From assembly GCF_000621705.1 (NCBI RefSeq), contig NZ_JHXO01000006.1, positions 62,001 through 126,000 of the forward strand: a DNA stretch of 64,000 bases. Reading direction: 5' to 3'. The stretch's first letter is position 1. Each line of letters begins with the position of its first letter. The stretch comes from Prolixibacter bellariivorans ATCC BAA-1284. GTDB lineage: Bacteria; Bacteroidota; Bacteroidia; Bacteroidales; Prolixibacteraceae. The notes under the pieces were generated by a model, which was not told the origin of the DNA, searched no databases, and saw nothing but the letters and a program-made list of their open reading frames with translations. Both the position numbers and the translations under genes were made by a program. This document shows, one piece after another, positions 25,387-34,338 of this stretch.

Positions 25387-26853
25387 TTAGTATTTATCCC
25401 AGAAGATTTTGGTCGTCAATTGGTCACCACCAATAGCTGAAGCAGCTGCTTTGTAGTTGTCAGCATTCAGTGTTTGTTCGTTAACCGGATAGGTGAATCG
25501 TACCGGTATTTGGTCGTAGCTGTCGATGGTCGGAGCCAGTTCAAATATTGGGTAATCTAAACGACGCCAAGTTGTATATCCGACCAAACCTCTGGTATAG
25601 GATGCTAACCAGGATTGCGTACCGATTACTTCTTTCCAGTTTCCCGTATTGGCTACAGCTGAGGTATAATTAACCGATGGATTTGCCAAATAAGCATTGG
25701 CTTCAGCATCTGTACCTCCCCACCACAAGATGGAAGACTTAATTCCCTCGTTGTAGTATGCTTCTGCCGATTCACCAACGTTCCATCCACGTGCAGCTGC
25801 TTCTGCAAGATAGAACTGAAGTTCGGAATATGTTAATAGTATTCCGGGAAATGTCGGGTCATTAAGTCGCTCACCAACGTGCGAATAGTTATCATAAGGG
25901 TCATTTTCTCCATAAGGTCCGCCAACGTATGAGCCGTCTAGCTTTGTAAAATATGAAGAACGACGGGGGTCATTCAATCCATTCATGATATTAACAATGG
26001 TATTAGCCGGCACGAAGTCATGACGTCCACTCAATACGAGGTCCTCATAGAGGGTGTTGGTATTCGGAGTGTTGGTCAGATAAGGCATCAGACAGTCGTC
26101 ATCAGATGACGTAAATGCGTTTTCATATGCACTTTCAACTGTCGACTGAGCCAACGTAGGATCAGCGTCAGCTAAGGTAATACCCAGTTTAACCTTCAGT
26201 GTGTAAGCAAATTTTATCCAGGAAGCAACATCTCCGTTGTAGTACAAGTCAGCAGAACCAAAGCTTCCTTCTGAATCGTCAAGACCTGCGATGTCAGCAT
26301 CAACACGGTCGATGAGATTCTGATAAATAGTCTTGGCATCATCATACTTTGGATGGATGTTGTCGATATTGAGGGCTTCAGAATAAGGTACGTCACCGAA
26401 AATATCAACCAAACGCTGATAAGAATATGCCTGCAACAGATCAATGATGTAAAGCTTGTTTTGTTGAACAACTTTATCTGCATCAGTTGCAGGAGTTTGT
26501 GCGGTGATTAACTCTTTGGAACGCTTGAGGTCACTCAATACACCATCGTTCGTTACAGCACCAGTATAATAATAATAGAAAGTCCAGTCTGCAATGGTAC
26601 GGTTAACGATATCGTAGTTCGCCTCGTCAGTATATGTTGTTTCAGTCCAATACTGCGCGAATAGCTTCCATACGTTGTTGTTGACATTCGTACTGGAAAT
26701 CTGATCGGAGAGGGTTTTCTCCGCATTGGAGAATAGTGGTTCTCCCGGTACTTCCGACGGATTCTTCGTGTCGGTGTTATATTCTTCAAATTTATTGGTA
26801 CATGACGCGAGAAGTGCAATCACTACCAATAATAACCAATATCTGTTTTTCAT
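25387..26853 (-). CDS. SusD/RagB-family outer-membrane lipoprotein
   Basis: Surface lid of a SusCD nutrient importer, binding substrate above the SusC barrel. 488 residues with a lipoprotein signal (MKNRYWLLLVVIALLASC, C18). It belongs to the shorter SusD-like group: the N-terminal helical part includes NKLYIIDLLQAYSYQRLVDIFGDVPYSEA, the family's TPR-like region, and the C-terminal part has LTYSELQFYLAEAAARGW and YNEGIKSSILWWG. It lies 14 bp after susC. Abundant aromatic residues fit ligand binding, but no glycoside hydrolase is nearby, so the substrate is unknown; it could be a peptide or small glycan. Confidence 0.95.
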   Translation of the reverse strand: MKNRYWLLLVVIALLASCTNKFEEYNTDTKNPSEVPGEPLFSNAEKTLSDQISSTNVNNNVWKLFAQYWTETTYTDEANYDIVNRTIADWTFYYYYTGAVTNDGVLSDLKRSKELITAQTPATDADKVVQQNKLYIIDLLQAYSYQRLVDIFGDVPYSEALNIDNIHPKYDDAKTIYQNLIDRVDADIAGLDDSEGSFGSADLYYNGDVASWIKFAYTLKVKLGITLADADPTLAQSTVESAYENAFTSSDDDCLMPYLTNTPNTNTLYEDLVLSGRHDFVPANTIVNIMNGLNDPRRSSYFTKLDGSYVGGPYGENDPYDNYSHVGERLNDPTFPGILLTYSELQFYLAEAAARGWNVGESAEAYYNEGIKSSILWWGGTDAEANAYLANPSVNYTSAVANTGNWKEVIGTQSWLASYTRGLVGYTTWRRLDYPIFELAPTIDSYDQIPVRFTYPVNEQTLNADNYKAAASAIGGDQLTTKIFWDKY

Positions 26854-26867
26854 AGTTGCGTCGATGT

Positions 26868-29800
26868 TTAGAATTGAACTTTTACACTAAAACCAATATT
26901 CCGGGTGGTTGGCATTACACCACTCTGCCATCCCTGAATATTTCCGGCCCCCTGGCTGGCTTCCGGATCAGCATGCGGAAGGTTCTTATGGATGATCCAA
27001 AGGTTCGAACCTACAACACTCAAAGAAGCACCTGCGATGAAGGTGTTGTTGAGTAAAGTTTTCGGAACGTTGTAGGTCAATGAAGCTGAACGCAGTTTTA
27101 TGTACGAAGCGTCATATACAAATCTGGCGTTAGGGCTATCAGTGTATCCGAATGCGTGATAGTTATTTCCAGCAATACGAACGTCGTTTGGAGTACCATC
27201 TTCTTTAACACCCGGCAAAATGTAACCTCCTCCTTGGGAAATTGAATTACGTACGGGGTTTCCCAAGTCGTTAGTGAAATCGGTTTCAGCATATAAACCG
27301 GTAGCCATACCGTACCATTGGTCGAGAGAGAATATGTCACCACCTTGTTGCATATCAACCAGGAAGCTTAGTGCAAAATTGCTGTATGTAAAGGTGTTGC
27401 TAACACCACCTGTCCAGTCGGGATTCACATTCCCGATGATTTTGTCAGATGTGCCAGTTTTCTCGTAGTATCCCTTTGAGTTAATTACCCGCTGGCCATC
27501 TTGATAGACGAAATCAGTACCCTGAATAGTTCCGTAAGGTTCACCAACACGGGCGTTAATGGTAACACCACCTTGCAACGCGGCAATCTGCAAGTTCTCA
27601 ACACCTGCTGCCAAAGAAACTACTTTGTTGTCGTTCTTCGACCAGTTCACATTGATATCCCAACGGAATTTGTTGGTAACAACTGGAGACGCATTAAGCT
27701 GAAGTTCAACACCTTTGTTTTGTACTTCACCGGCGTTTACATATTTTCTTGAATAGCCGGTAGCAAGAGAAATAGCAACCGGCATAATCTGGTCAACCGA
27801 TCGGTTATCGTAGTATGCAACGTCAAATCCAAGACGGTTATTCCAGAAGTTCATCTCCAAACCTGCTTCAAGACTTTTGGTTGTCTCATTTTTTAGGTTC
27901 TCGTTGTTTTTGGTGTTGGGAACAGTAACCATCGGATTACCATTGAACGGAGAGTTCTGTACATAGGTGTCTTTTACACTAGCCCATGGAGCACTATTAC
28001 CTACTTCCGCATAATTCAGTCGAAGTTTTCCCAATGATAACCAATCGTTCTGTACAAGGTTTGAGAAAAGGAAACTACCTGAAATAGAAGGATAGTAGTA
28101 AGTGTTGTTATTAAGAGGCAATGTAGAAGACTGGTCACGACGGATGGCGGCGTCGAGAAACAGCAAGTTGTTATAGCCTAACGAAGCTTGTGCAAAAAAG
28201 CCATTCACCGCAACGATACTGTACAGTTCATCCGGTGGCAGCATCGGAGAAGCACTGTTACTCAATGCATATACATCCGGTACACTCAAACCACCGTTGG
28301 TCGAAGCATAAGTCTGGTCGATTTTTGTTTTACGGATGTTCATACCAATTAAACCAGTCAGGTTCAATTTGTCCGTGAGGTCTTTATTGAAGTTGGCCAT
28401 CAGGTCAATATTCGTTTCCATGAACGAGCGGTTCAGTCTCGAATATCCTGAAGTCACATCTGGGCGGTTTACACCAAATTCCCCGGCTACGGAACCTGCG
28501 GCTTTTCTTTCTTCCTGCAGTTCATCATACGTATCTACAGAAACGCGTCCAGAAAGGGTCATCCAGTCGGTGGCGGTCCAGTCTAATTTGGTGTAACCAA
28601 TCAAACGGTTACGTTTGTCCGTTTCGTAGTTCTTAAATCTTACCCAATAAGGGTTATCCCAATATTCGGGGGTGCCGCTGCTAGGAGAGTGACGGTTCCA
28701 GGTAATATTCTGACCTGTTTCTTTAAATAGTCTCTCCTGTTCTTTTATGTCAACGTTCACTTCGAACCACTGGCGGAAAGAAGAAAGGATGTTATCACTA
28801 TAACCGGTAGAGTTACGACCTTTGCCCTGCGTGTTGATGTAGTTGGCCATGGTGGTAATTTTCAGGTTATCGAGGATATTGTACGTTGCATTGAAGTTGA
28901 AGTTATTTTTCTTCAATTCGCTGTTCGGCATAATGCCTGTCTGATCGAAATTCGTGTATCCTAAGCGGAAGGTTGATTTGTCTCCACCGCCGCTAATATC
29001 AACACTGTTTGATTTGGTGAGTGCCGTGTTAAAGAAAGTATCCGGACCATTTTTTGCGGCAATCCATGGAGTAGCTTTTCCGTAGTTTGGAGACTGTGGA
29101 ACGAAAGCATCGTATTGATAAACCATTAAACTAGGGTCAAATTTTTCACCCATTGAGGCATCTTCCGTCGTTGGAACAACTAAGTCCGGAGTCCCGTCAC
29201 CGTTAATATCTTCTTCGAATAAGCCTGGGTAGTTGCCGTCGCTATAGTAAGGACCATAACCACCACCGTAATTGTGCTGATACTTAGGGAAAGTGCTCTT
29301 GTCAATTGTACCAACAGTAATGTTAGAGCTAACCGATACACCTACACCTTTCTTGTTTTTCTTACCCGATTTAGTGGTAATCATGATAACACCGTTGGCG
29401 GCGCGAGAACCATAAAGGGCAGTTGCAGCAGCACCTTTCAGGACACTAATCGATGCAATATCATCGGGGTTGATATCCGATGCTGCGTTACCGTAGTCGT
29501 ATCCACTACGACCACGTGTCTGTCCCGTGTTGTTGGTTGTGGAGTTGTTAATCGGAATACCGTCTACTACGAACAGGGCCTGGTTGCTACCAGTCAAGGA
29601 AGCATTACCACGAATAACTACGTTGGTAGAACCACCCATGTTACCATTGGCTTTAATTTGTACACCGGCCGCACGACCCGAAAGAAGGTTCGCAAAGTTG
29701 TCGGTCTTCACTTTATTCAAATCATCACCGCTAACCTGCTGTACAGCATATCCCAGCGATTTTTTCTCACGCGAGACGCCAAGTGCTGTAACAACAACCT

Positions 29801-30113
29801 CATCAACAGCAATATTTTCCGATTCCAATTTAATGGTATAAGTACTTTGAGAGGTAAGGGGAACATCCTGAGCTTTCATTCCCACAAAAGTAACAGTTAA
29901 GGCAGCGGCATTTTCCGGTACCTTTAATGTGAATTTACCATCCATATCGGTAATTGTACCCAACGTGGTACCCTTAACAACTACAGATGCTCCAGGTATT
30001 GTACTTCCGTCTTCGCTGGAAGTCACAAGACCTGAAATTTCCCTGGTTTGTGCAAAAGCGACCTGCAATCCAAGAAACCCAAGGAGAGCAAGTAACAGCG
30101 AAAATTTTTTCAT
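26868..30113 (-). CDS. SusC/RagA-family TonB-linked outer-membrane protein
   Basis: TonB-dependent outer-membrane channel partner of the SusD-like protein. 1081 residues: signal peptide (1-21, ends VAFAQ), a carboxypeptidase-like regulatory domain (about 26-100: ISGLVTSSEDGSTIPGASV, DMDGKFTL), the SusC signature VDEVVVTALGVSREKKSLGYA, the plug with NLLSGRAAGVQI and SVLKGAAATALYGSRAANG, and then the 22-strand barrel ending in an aromatic C-terminus (VKVQF). It has no N-terminal anti-sigma-interacting extension, so it is not of the FecA-like signalling type. Expression should come from the promoter at 30398-30427 through a long structured leader. Confidence 0.97.
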   Translation of the reverse strand: MKKFSLLLALLGFLGLQVAFAQTREISGLVTSSEDGSTIPGASVVVKGTTLGTITDMDGKFTLKVPENAAALTVTFVGMKAQDVPLTSQSTYTIKLESENIAVDEVVVTALGVSREKKSLGYAVQQVSGDDLNKVKTDNFANLLSGRAAGVQIKANGNMGGSTNVVIRGNASLTGSNQALFVVDGIPINNSTTNNTGQTRGRSGYDYGNAASDINPDDIASISVLKGAAATALYGSRAANGVIMITTKSGKKNKKGVGVSVSSNITVGTIDKSTFPKYQHNYGGGYGPYYSDGNYPGLFEEDINGDGTPDLVVPTTEDASMGEKFDPSLMVYQYDAFVPQSPNYGKATPWIAAKNGPDTFFNTALTKSNSVDISGGGDKSTFRLGYTNFDQTGIMPNSELKKNNFNFNATYNILDNLKITTMANYINTQGKGRNSTGYSDNILSSFRQWFEVNVDIKEQERLFKETGQNITWNRHSPSSGTPEYWDNPYWVRFKNYETDKRNRLIGYTKLDWTATDWMTLSGRVSVDTYDELQEERKAAGSVAGEFGVNRPDVTSGYSRLNRSFMETNIDLMANFNKDLTDKLNLTGLIGMNIRKTKIDQTYASTNGGLSVPDVYALSNSASPMLPPDELYSIVAVNGFFAQASLGYNNLLFLDAAIRRDQSSTLPLNNNTYYYPSISGSFLFSNLVQNDWLSLGKLRLNYAEVGNSAPWASVKDTYVQNSPFNGNPMVTVPNTKNNENLKNETTKSLEAGLEMNFWNNRLGFDVAYYDNRSVDQIMPVAISLATGYSRKYVNAGEVQNKGVELQLNASPVVTNKFRWDINVNWSKNDNKVVSLAAGVENLQIAALQGGVTINARVGEPYGTIQGTDFVYQDGQRVINSKGYYEKTGTSDKIIGNVNPDWTGGVSNTFTYSNFALSFLVDMQQGGDIFSLDQWYGMATGLYAETDFTNDLGNPVRNSISQGGGYILPGVKEDGTPNDVRIAGNNYHAFGYTDSPNARFVYDASYIKLRSASLTYNVPKTLLNNTFIAGASLSVVGSNLWIIHKNLPHADPEASQGAGNIQGWQSGVMPTTRNIGFSVKVQF

Positions 30114-30391
30114 AAAAATAGTTTTAACGTTTAACAGTAAGCATTAATTCCCAATTTTCAGGTGGTTATAGAAATTACAAGCATTCGGATAAAAAAAACA
30201 CACACGCCAGATTTGCTAATCTGGCCTAACATGGCTTCAGAACCATGACTCCCCCTTCATCCGGTTCAACGACCGGGCATCAACTCAACTTTGATTTTTT
30301 GTTCTGGCCGACTCCGCCAAGTCGGTTATTTAATAACACTGATTGGTATTAATTCATAACTAATATTAATGTAATGGTTAAAAAGTGTTAT
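30114..30391 (-). promoter_or_regulatory. Structured 5' leader of the Sus operon with terminator-like last hairpin
   Basis: About 278 nt between the inferred start of transcription and the susC ATG. In transcript order it can form: a stem ATAACACT/AGTGTTAT (30384-30391 with 30333-30340) enclosing an ATTAAT/ATTAAT hairpin; CCGACT...AGTCGG (30308-30325); CCGGTCGTTGAACCGG (30261-30276); CATGGTTCTGAAGCCATG (30230-30247); and GCCAGATT-AGCA-AATCTGGC (30206-30225) followed by GTGTGTG and eight Ts. The last resembles an intrinsic terminator inside the leader. I do not recognise it as a known riboswitch class. The hairpins are seen; regulation is inferred. Confidence 0.6.
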
Positions 30392-30397
30392 CGGATG

Positions 30398-30427
30398 CAA
30401 ATATATTCAAATGAAATTTATATGCAA
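30398..30427 (-). promoter_or_regulatory. Promoter of the Sus operon
   Basis: On the minus strand TTG (30427-30425), a 19-bp spacer, then TATATTTG (30405-30398), matching the Bacteroidota consensus. Upstream, at 30544-30570, ATGTTTTA and TAAAACAT form an inverted repeat that could be an operator. Confidence 0.7.
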
Positions 30428-31250
30428 CTTCTTAGATGTTTGTGAGAGATTCACGAGTGGGGTATTGAGACTAATTTTCAACTATGATTGAAGTCATTTT
30501 TCGGGCTTTTCAGTTTGAAAATGTCAGAAAGTGAGGATTTTTCATGTTTTACAAAATCATTTTAAAACATAAACGACTATATTAATTTAGACAGAATATA
30601 AATAACGGCCATTCGCAATGGTAATTGACAGTTAACATATGACCCCATTTTTAGTGGGGTGCATTTGATGAAAAATATATAAAATTGATGCGTTGATGAC
30701 ATTATGATGGGGTAGTATGGGTTTTTGTTCGATTTTTGTCGGGTGATGTATGAAAGGTGTGTCTTTGGCTTGAAAATTTATGGATTAAATGAAGAATTCG
30801 GTTCGTTCTTACAGAATCGAATGTTAGAAGGTATTTCTGATTGATGAATATGATATTTGTGGGCATTAATTGGAAAAGATGAAATAAAAAACAGGAGCCC
30901 GGAGAGATTGTGTGTGTGATTGTTGTATTCGAATTTAATCTATGAGTAACTAGCGGATTGGGCTCCTGTCATATGTTGTATTTCATATAAGAATTTTAAA
31001 ATCAGATATTAATGGGTGTATTTTCAGTTTGAAAGCAATATTGGCTCTTTTCTAAATAACGTCAGGAAGTGGATGTATTAAAAGGTGCTTTCAATTTTGC
31101 ACTCACCTAAACAAATATAGTCAATTTTAACGTCGTTCATGCATTTTGGGTAATAAACTTTCGGTTATTATCCCCATAATTCTATAAATTATCGGTATTT
31201 ACGGTGGATGGAGAAGGATTTGTAATTGGATTGAGGGAGGTGGTTTGTGT
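30428..31250. other. AT-rich intergenic region upstream of the Sus operon
   Basis: About 820 bp with no credible gene. Beyond the Sus promoter it holds an ATGTTTTA/TAAAACAT dyad (30544-30570), a compact hairpin ACCCCA-loop-TGGGGT (30642-30660) with a T-rich loop, and repeat copy 2 (30891-30969). The rest is AT-rich with no recognised feature. Confidence 0.55.
30891..30969. repeat. Palindrome-ended ~80-bp repeat, copy 2
   Basis: 79 bp with the same ends as copy 1 (ACAGGAGCCC, GGGCTCCTGT) and the same orientation; it lacks about 6 bp near the right end. Read on the minus strand the final stem is followed by TTTTTTATTTC, so this copy could end transcription coming from the yjjG gene about 280 bp upstream. 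Confidence 0.85.
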
Positions 31251-32021
31251 TTACATAAGAATGTTCACTAATTCCGATAGGTGATGAATAAAATAAGTGG
31301 AGGTTTGGCCATTCGTTAGTTGAAAGGAATCTCCCTTCTTATTTTCTATTTCGTGGGTATTCGGCTTTTCTTTTACTTGTGGTACATAATCTGTAAAATC
31401 ATCCGAAAGGAAGACCTGATCGATACCAAATTCCATAGCTCCTTTTATATCTGCTTCCCATGAATCGCCAATCATCAATGACTCCTGTTTACGCGCATTG
31501 CTGGATTTCAGGGCATGTTCAAATATCTCGCGACTGGGTTTGGGAGTGCCGATAACTTCCGATATAAATACCTTATGAAAAAAGTTTTCCAGTTGGCTGT
31601 TGACCAGTTTTTTATGTTGGACTTCCCGAAAGCCGTTTGTGATAATATGAAGTTTGTATTTCTTGTGCAAAGCCTCCAGAACCTCCCGGGCACCTTCAAT
31701 TAGTTGGGTCTTTAGTGGCATCTGAGATAAGTATGCCTCGTTGATTTTTTCCCCTTTTCCTGGTTGAGGTAGGCCGTATTCCTGCAAAGAGTCCTCAAAT
31801 CGTTTAACAATCAGTTTTGCCTTCGTTATATCACGATTGCGGTACAATTCCCATAAATGATGATTGATGCGGTAATAGATTTTGAAATAGTCATCAAAAC
31901 TGGTCAGCTTTTCGTATAAGCCTAATTGTTGGAACGCGCTTTCAAGCGCATCATACGAGTTCGTTTCAAAATCCCAAAGGGTATTATCTAGATCGAAAAA
32001 CAGGTGCCGGTAATGTTTCAT
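31251..32021 (-). CDS. yjjG: HAD-superfamily nucleotidase, YjjG family
   Basis: Cytoplasmic phosphatase likely to act on non-canonical pyrimidine nucleoside monophosphates, a house-cleaning role. 256 residues. HAD motif I is FFDLDNTL (nucleophile D10, general acid D12), motif II ITNGF, motif III around GTPKPSREIF (lysine), and motif IV GDSWEADIKGA. The cap domain (about 20-95) is helical, as in YjjG. The C-terminal 45 residues, after FLSDDF, are an extension whose role is unknown. It starts 27 bp after the rsmI stop on the same strand. Confidence 0.9.
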   Translation of the reverse strand: MKHYRHLFFDLDNTLWDFETNSYDALESAFQQLGLYEKLTSFDDYFKIYYRINHHLWELYRNRDITKAKLIVKRFEDSLQEYGLPQPGKGEKINEAYLSQMPLKTQLIEGAREVLEALHKKYKLHIITNGFREVQHKKLVNSQLENFFHKVFISEVIGTPKPSREIFEHALKSSNARKQESLMIGDSWEADIKGAMEFGIDQVFLSDDFTDYVPQVKEKPNTHEIENKKGDSFQLTNGQTSTYFIHHLSELVNILM

Positions 32022-32048
32022 CTAAACAGATTTGATCAGTGAGGATAC

Positions 32049-32771
32049 TCAAGGCATCTCATCTCCTTCGTGCTTCTTTTTGTCTTTATTTTTGAGGGCA
32101 TGTTGCAAACCTTCCAGCACGACAACGATTTCACCCTTCACTCCTTTTTCGGTGAAGTGCTTTAAAACTTCGGCAATGGTACCTCGCGCATTTTCCTCGT
32201 GCATCTTGGAAAGCTCCCTGGAAACAGAAATTTGTCTTTCTTCGCCAAAATGCTCGGCGAACTGCTCCAGCATTTTCAGCAGCCGGTGTGGCGACTCATA
32301 GAATATGATGGTCCGCTCTTCCGATTCCAACTCGGTAAGTCGTTTTTGTCGTCCCTTTTTTTGTGGAAGAAACCCTTCGAAGCAGAACTTATCAGCCGGT
32401 AATCCGGAGTTGACTAGTGCCGGAACAAAAGCGGTTGCTCCGGGAAGGCATTCCACTTCGACACCAATATCCAGACAACTACGCACTAAAAGAAAGCCGG
32501 GATCTGAAATTCCCGGGGTACCGGCATCGGAAATGAGCGCAATGCTTTCGCCGCCTAAAATTCGTTCGGCAAACCGGCTGGCTGTTTTGTGTTCATTGAA
32601 TTTATGGTGAGCGGTAACTCGATTTTCAATTTCGTAGTGTTTTAGCAATTTTCCCGAGGTCCGGGTGTCTTCCGCTAATATCAGATCGACTTCCTTTAAA
32701 ATTCTCACAGCCCGGAATGTCATATCTTCCAGGTTCCCAATCGGGGTAGGGATGAGAAACAATTTTCCCAT
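32049..32771 (-). CDS. rsmI: 16S rRNA (cytidine(1402)-2'-O)-methyltransferase
   Basis: SAM-dependent tetrapyrrole-methylase-fold enzyme that 2'-O-methylates C1402 in the ribosomal decoding centre. 240 residues, short but complete; the long C-terminal extension of some homologues is absent. Family motifs: LIPTPIGNLEDMTFRAV at the N-terminus, AEDTRTSGKLL, the SAM loop ALISDAGTPGISDPG, CLPGATAFVPALVNSGLP, and FYESPHRL. The tail is lysine-rich. It lies 4 bp after the conserved hypothetical gene at 32776, so the three minus-strand genes form an operon. Confidence 0.96.
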   Translation of the reverse strand: MGKLFLIPTPIGNLEDMTFRAVRILKEVDLILAEDTRTSGKLLKHYEIENRVTAHHKFNEHKTASRFAERILGGESIALISDAGTPGISDPGFLLVRSCLDIGVEVECLPGATAFVPALVNSGLPADKFCFEGFLPQKKGRQKRLTELESEERTIIFYESPHRLLKMLEQFAEHFGEERQISVSRELSKMHEENARGTIAEVLKHFTEKGVKGEIVVVLEGLQHALKNKDKKKHEGDEMP

Positions 32772-32775
32772 AATA

Positions 32776-33504
32776 TTAATTTAAAAAGCGGCGTTTAACC
32801 AGTGATAAAAACTTTTGACTGGTTTCCGATTTATTCCATTTGTAATTTGATTTCAGAAAATGAACAGCTTCCTGGATGTTTTCTGCCCGGTCCAGCGTTT
32901 CAACCGTTTCATTGAACTTATCGTTGCTGTTTTCAAAAAGTTCCCGAACAAAAAGATAGCGGTCGTTCAGACTGATTCCTTCGCGAATACTTTTCAGTGG
33001 CCGGTTCATGTAGGCATCTTCAGTGTGGTCACCTCCAATCAGATCGTTTAGAGAGCGCTGTGCAGAAACTGATTCCCCCAGGGTTTTTTGCTTTGTCTCC
33101 TGATCAACCTCCAGTAGTTCCATGTCGGAATCATCGTCAATATCGTCCGTTTTCTTGTCTGATTCTTCTTTTATTTCCGGTTTGTTCACTTCCGGCTTCG
33201 TTTCGTTGCTGATATCTTCTTCCTTAGCGAACTGCGGAATAACATCTTCCTTTTTTTCAGTTTCTACCTGCTTTTCTTCGGCCCTCAGGGGGCTCTCCTG
33301 GGAGGTGACTACTTGAGTCGGTACAGTATTTTCAGGAACTTTTGACTCCAGCAACTCCAGTTCTTTTACTACATTCCTTGCACGCGTAAGGACAATCTCC
33401 ACTTCATCGGAAGTGAGTCCGGCATCTGTTGTTAAATCAAGTGCCAGATTGTTTAATATTTTGATGTCATCTTTGATGATCTGCAATAAGACTGAGGCCT
33501 CCAT
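32776..33504 (-). CDS. Conserved Bacteroidota hypothetical protein with acidic linker
   Basis: 242 residues without signal or membrane segment. The N-terminal part (1-60) is a predicted helical segment (VLLQIIKDDIKILNNLALDL, ARNVVKELELLESK). A long low-complexity linker rich in E, K, D, S and P follows (about 60-150). The C-terminal domain (about 155-242) is well ordered: SLNDLIGGDH, PLKSIREGISLNDRYLFVRELF, and NYKWNKSETSQKFLSLVKRRF. I know this type as a conserved hypothetical in Bacteroidota but not its function. It is the first gene of the operon with rsmI and yjjG and is divergent from tdk. Confidence 0.83.
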   Translation of the reverse strand: MEASVLLQIIKDDIKILNNLALDLTTDAGLTSDEVEIVLTRARNVVKELELLESKVPENTVPTQVVTSQESPLRAEEKQVETEKKEDVIPQFAKEEDISNETKPEVNKPEIKEESDKKTDDIDDDSDMELLEVDQETKQKTLGESVSAQRSLNDLIGGDHTEDAYMNRPLKSIREGISLNDRYLFVRELFENSNDKFNETVETLDRAENIQEAVHFLKSNYKWNKSETSQKFLSLVKRRFLN

Positions 33505-33756
33505 ATGTCTGATGGTTTTGCGGTTCGCATTTGTGAGGTAAAAGTATAAAAAAGTCAGGTCCTGCGAGTATCTTGTTCGCTATTAATCGCTAATCACAAG
33601 TTGTCAAACCTGAAATAAGAAAAAGTGAGGTGATTGATATTGTTGTCCACTGAATCTGCCGGTTCGGCTACCGTGTTATGATGATTGAAAACATATTTCG
33701 TTCAATTGTGGGAAAAGAATCTCTGTGAAAGGAGACAATTTGGTTATTTTTACCTC

Positions 33757-34332
33757 ATGTTTATCGAAACGAACCTAAATGCAAAAACAAAACATGGCTG
33801 CATCGAAGTAATTGCAGGCTCCATGTTTTCCGGTAAGACCGAAGAGCTGATACGCCGGTTGCGCCGTGCCGAAATTGCCCGGCAGAAAGTAGAAATATTC
33901 AAACCGGCCGTTGACATCCGCTATTCGGAAACCGAAGTGGTATCACATGACGAAAATGCCATTCGCTCGACGGCTGTTGAAAACTCTTCAAATATTCTTT
34001 TGCTATCAAGCAATGTGGATGTCGTGGGCATCGATGAGGCTCAGTTTTTCGATGAAGGGATTGTGGAGGTGTGCATGAAACTGGCCGATCAGGGTGTTCG
34101 CGTGATTGCGGCGGGCCTCGATATGGATTTCCGTGGCAAACCGTTTGGTCCTATGCCAGGCCTTATGGCTTGCGCCGAATATGTGACGAAGGTTCATGCC
34201 ATTTGCATGCGTTGCGGAAATTTAGCTCATTACAGCCACCGGTTGAGTGATGCAGATAAATTGGTATTGCTTGGCGAAAAAGATGCTTATGAACCGCTTT
34301 GTCGGTCGTGCTACCGCGAAGCGACCAAATAA
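33757..34332 (+). CDS. tdk: Thymidine kinase
   Basis: Type II thymidine kinase of the nucleotide salvage pathway, ATP plus thymidine to dTMP. 191 residues from the ATG at 33757; an in-frame start at 33685 would add an unrelated 24-residue leader. P-loop [19 protein letters not shown], the Walker-B-like [11 protein letters not shown] (catalytic glutamate), [14 protein letters not shown], and the structural zinc site with cysteines in [12 protein letters not shown] and CRSC. It lies 6 bp before murF-alr, so they are co-transcribed. Confidence 0.97.
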   Translation: MFIETNLNAKTKHGCIEVIAGSMFSGKTEELIRRLRRAEIARQKVEIFKPAVDIRYSETEVVSHDENAIRSTAVENSSNILLLSSNVDVVGIDEAQFFDEGIVEVCMKLADQGVRVIAAGLDMDFRGKPFGPMPGLMACAEYVTKVHAICMRCGNLAHYSHRLSDADKLVLLGEKDAYEPLCRSCYREATK

Positions 34333-34338
34333 AGACTC

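Noticed and set aside
30206-30325. Known riboswitch (cobalamin, TPP, SAM, glycine or c-di-GMP type)
   Set aside because: The conserved core motifs of those classes were not found in the leader.
30642-30660. Terminator at the ACCCCA/TGGGGT hairpin
   Set aside because: The Ts are in the loop and no T-run follows on either strand.
24148-30969. Integrative element with att sites
   Set aside because: The direct repeats lack a tRNA, integrase or transposase, and the content is an ordinary Sus operon; kept only as a repeat finding.
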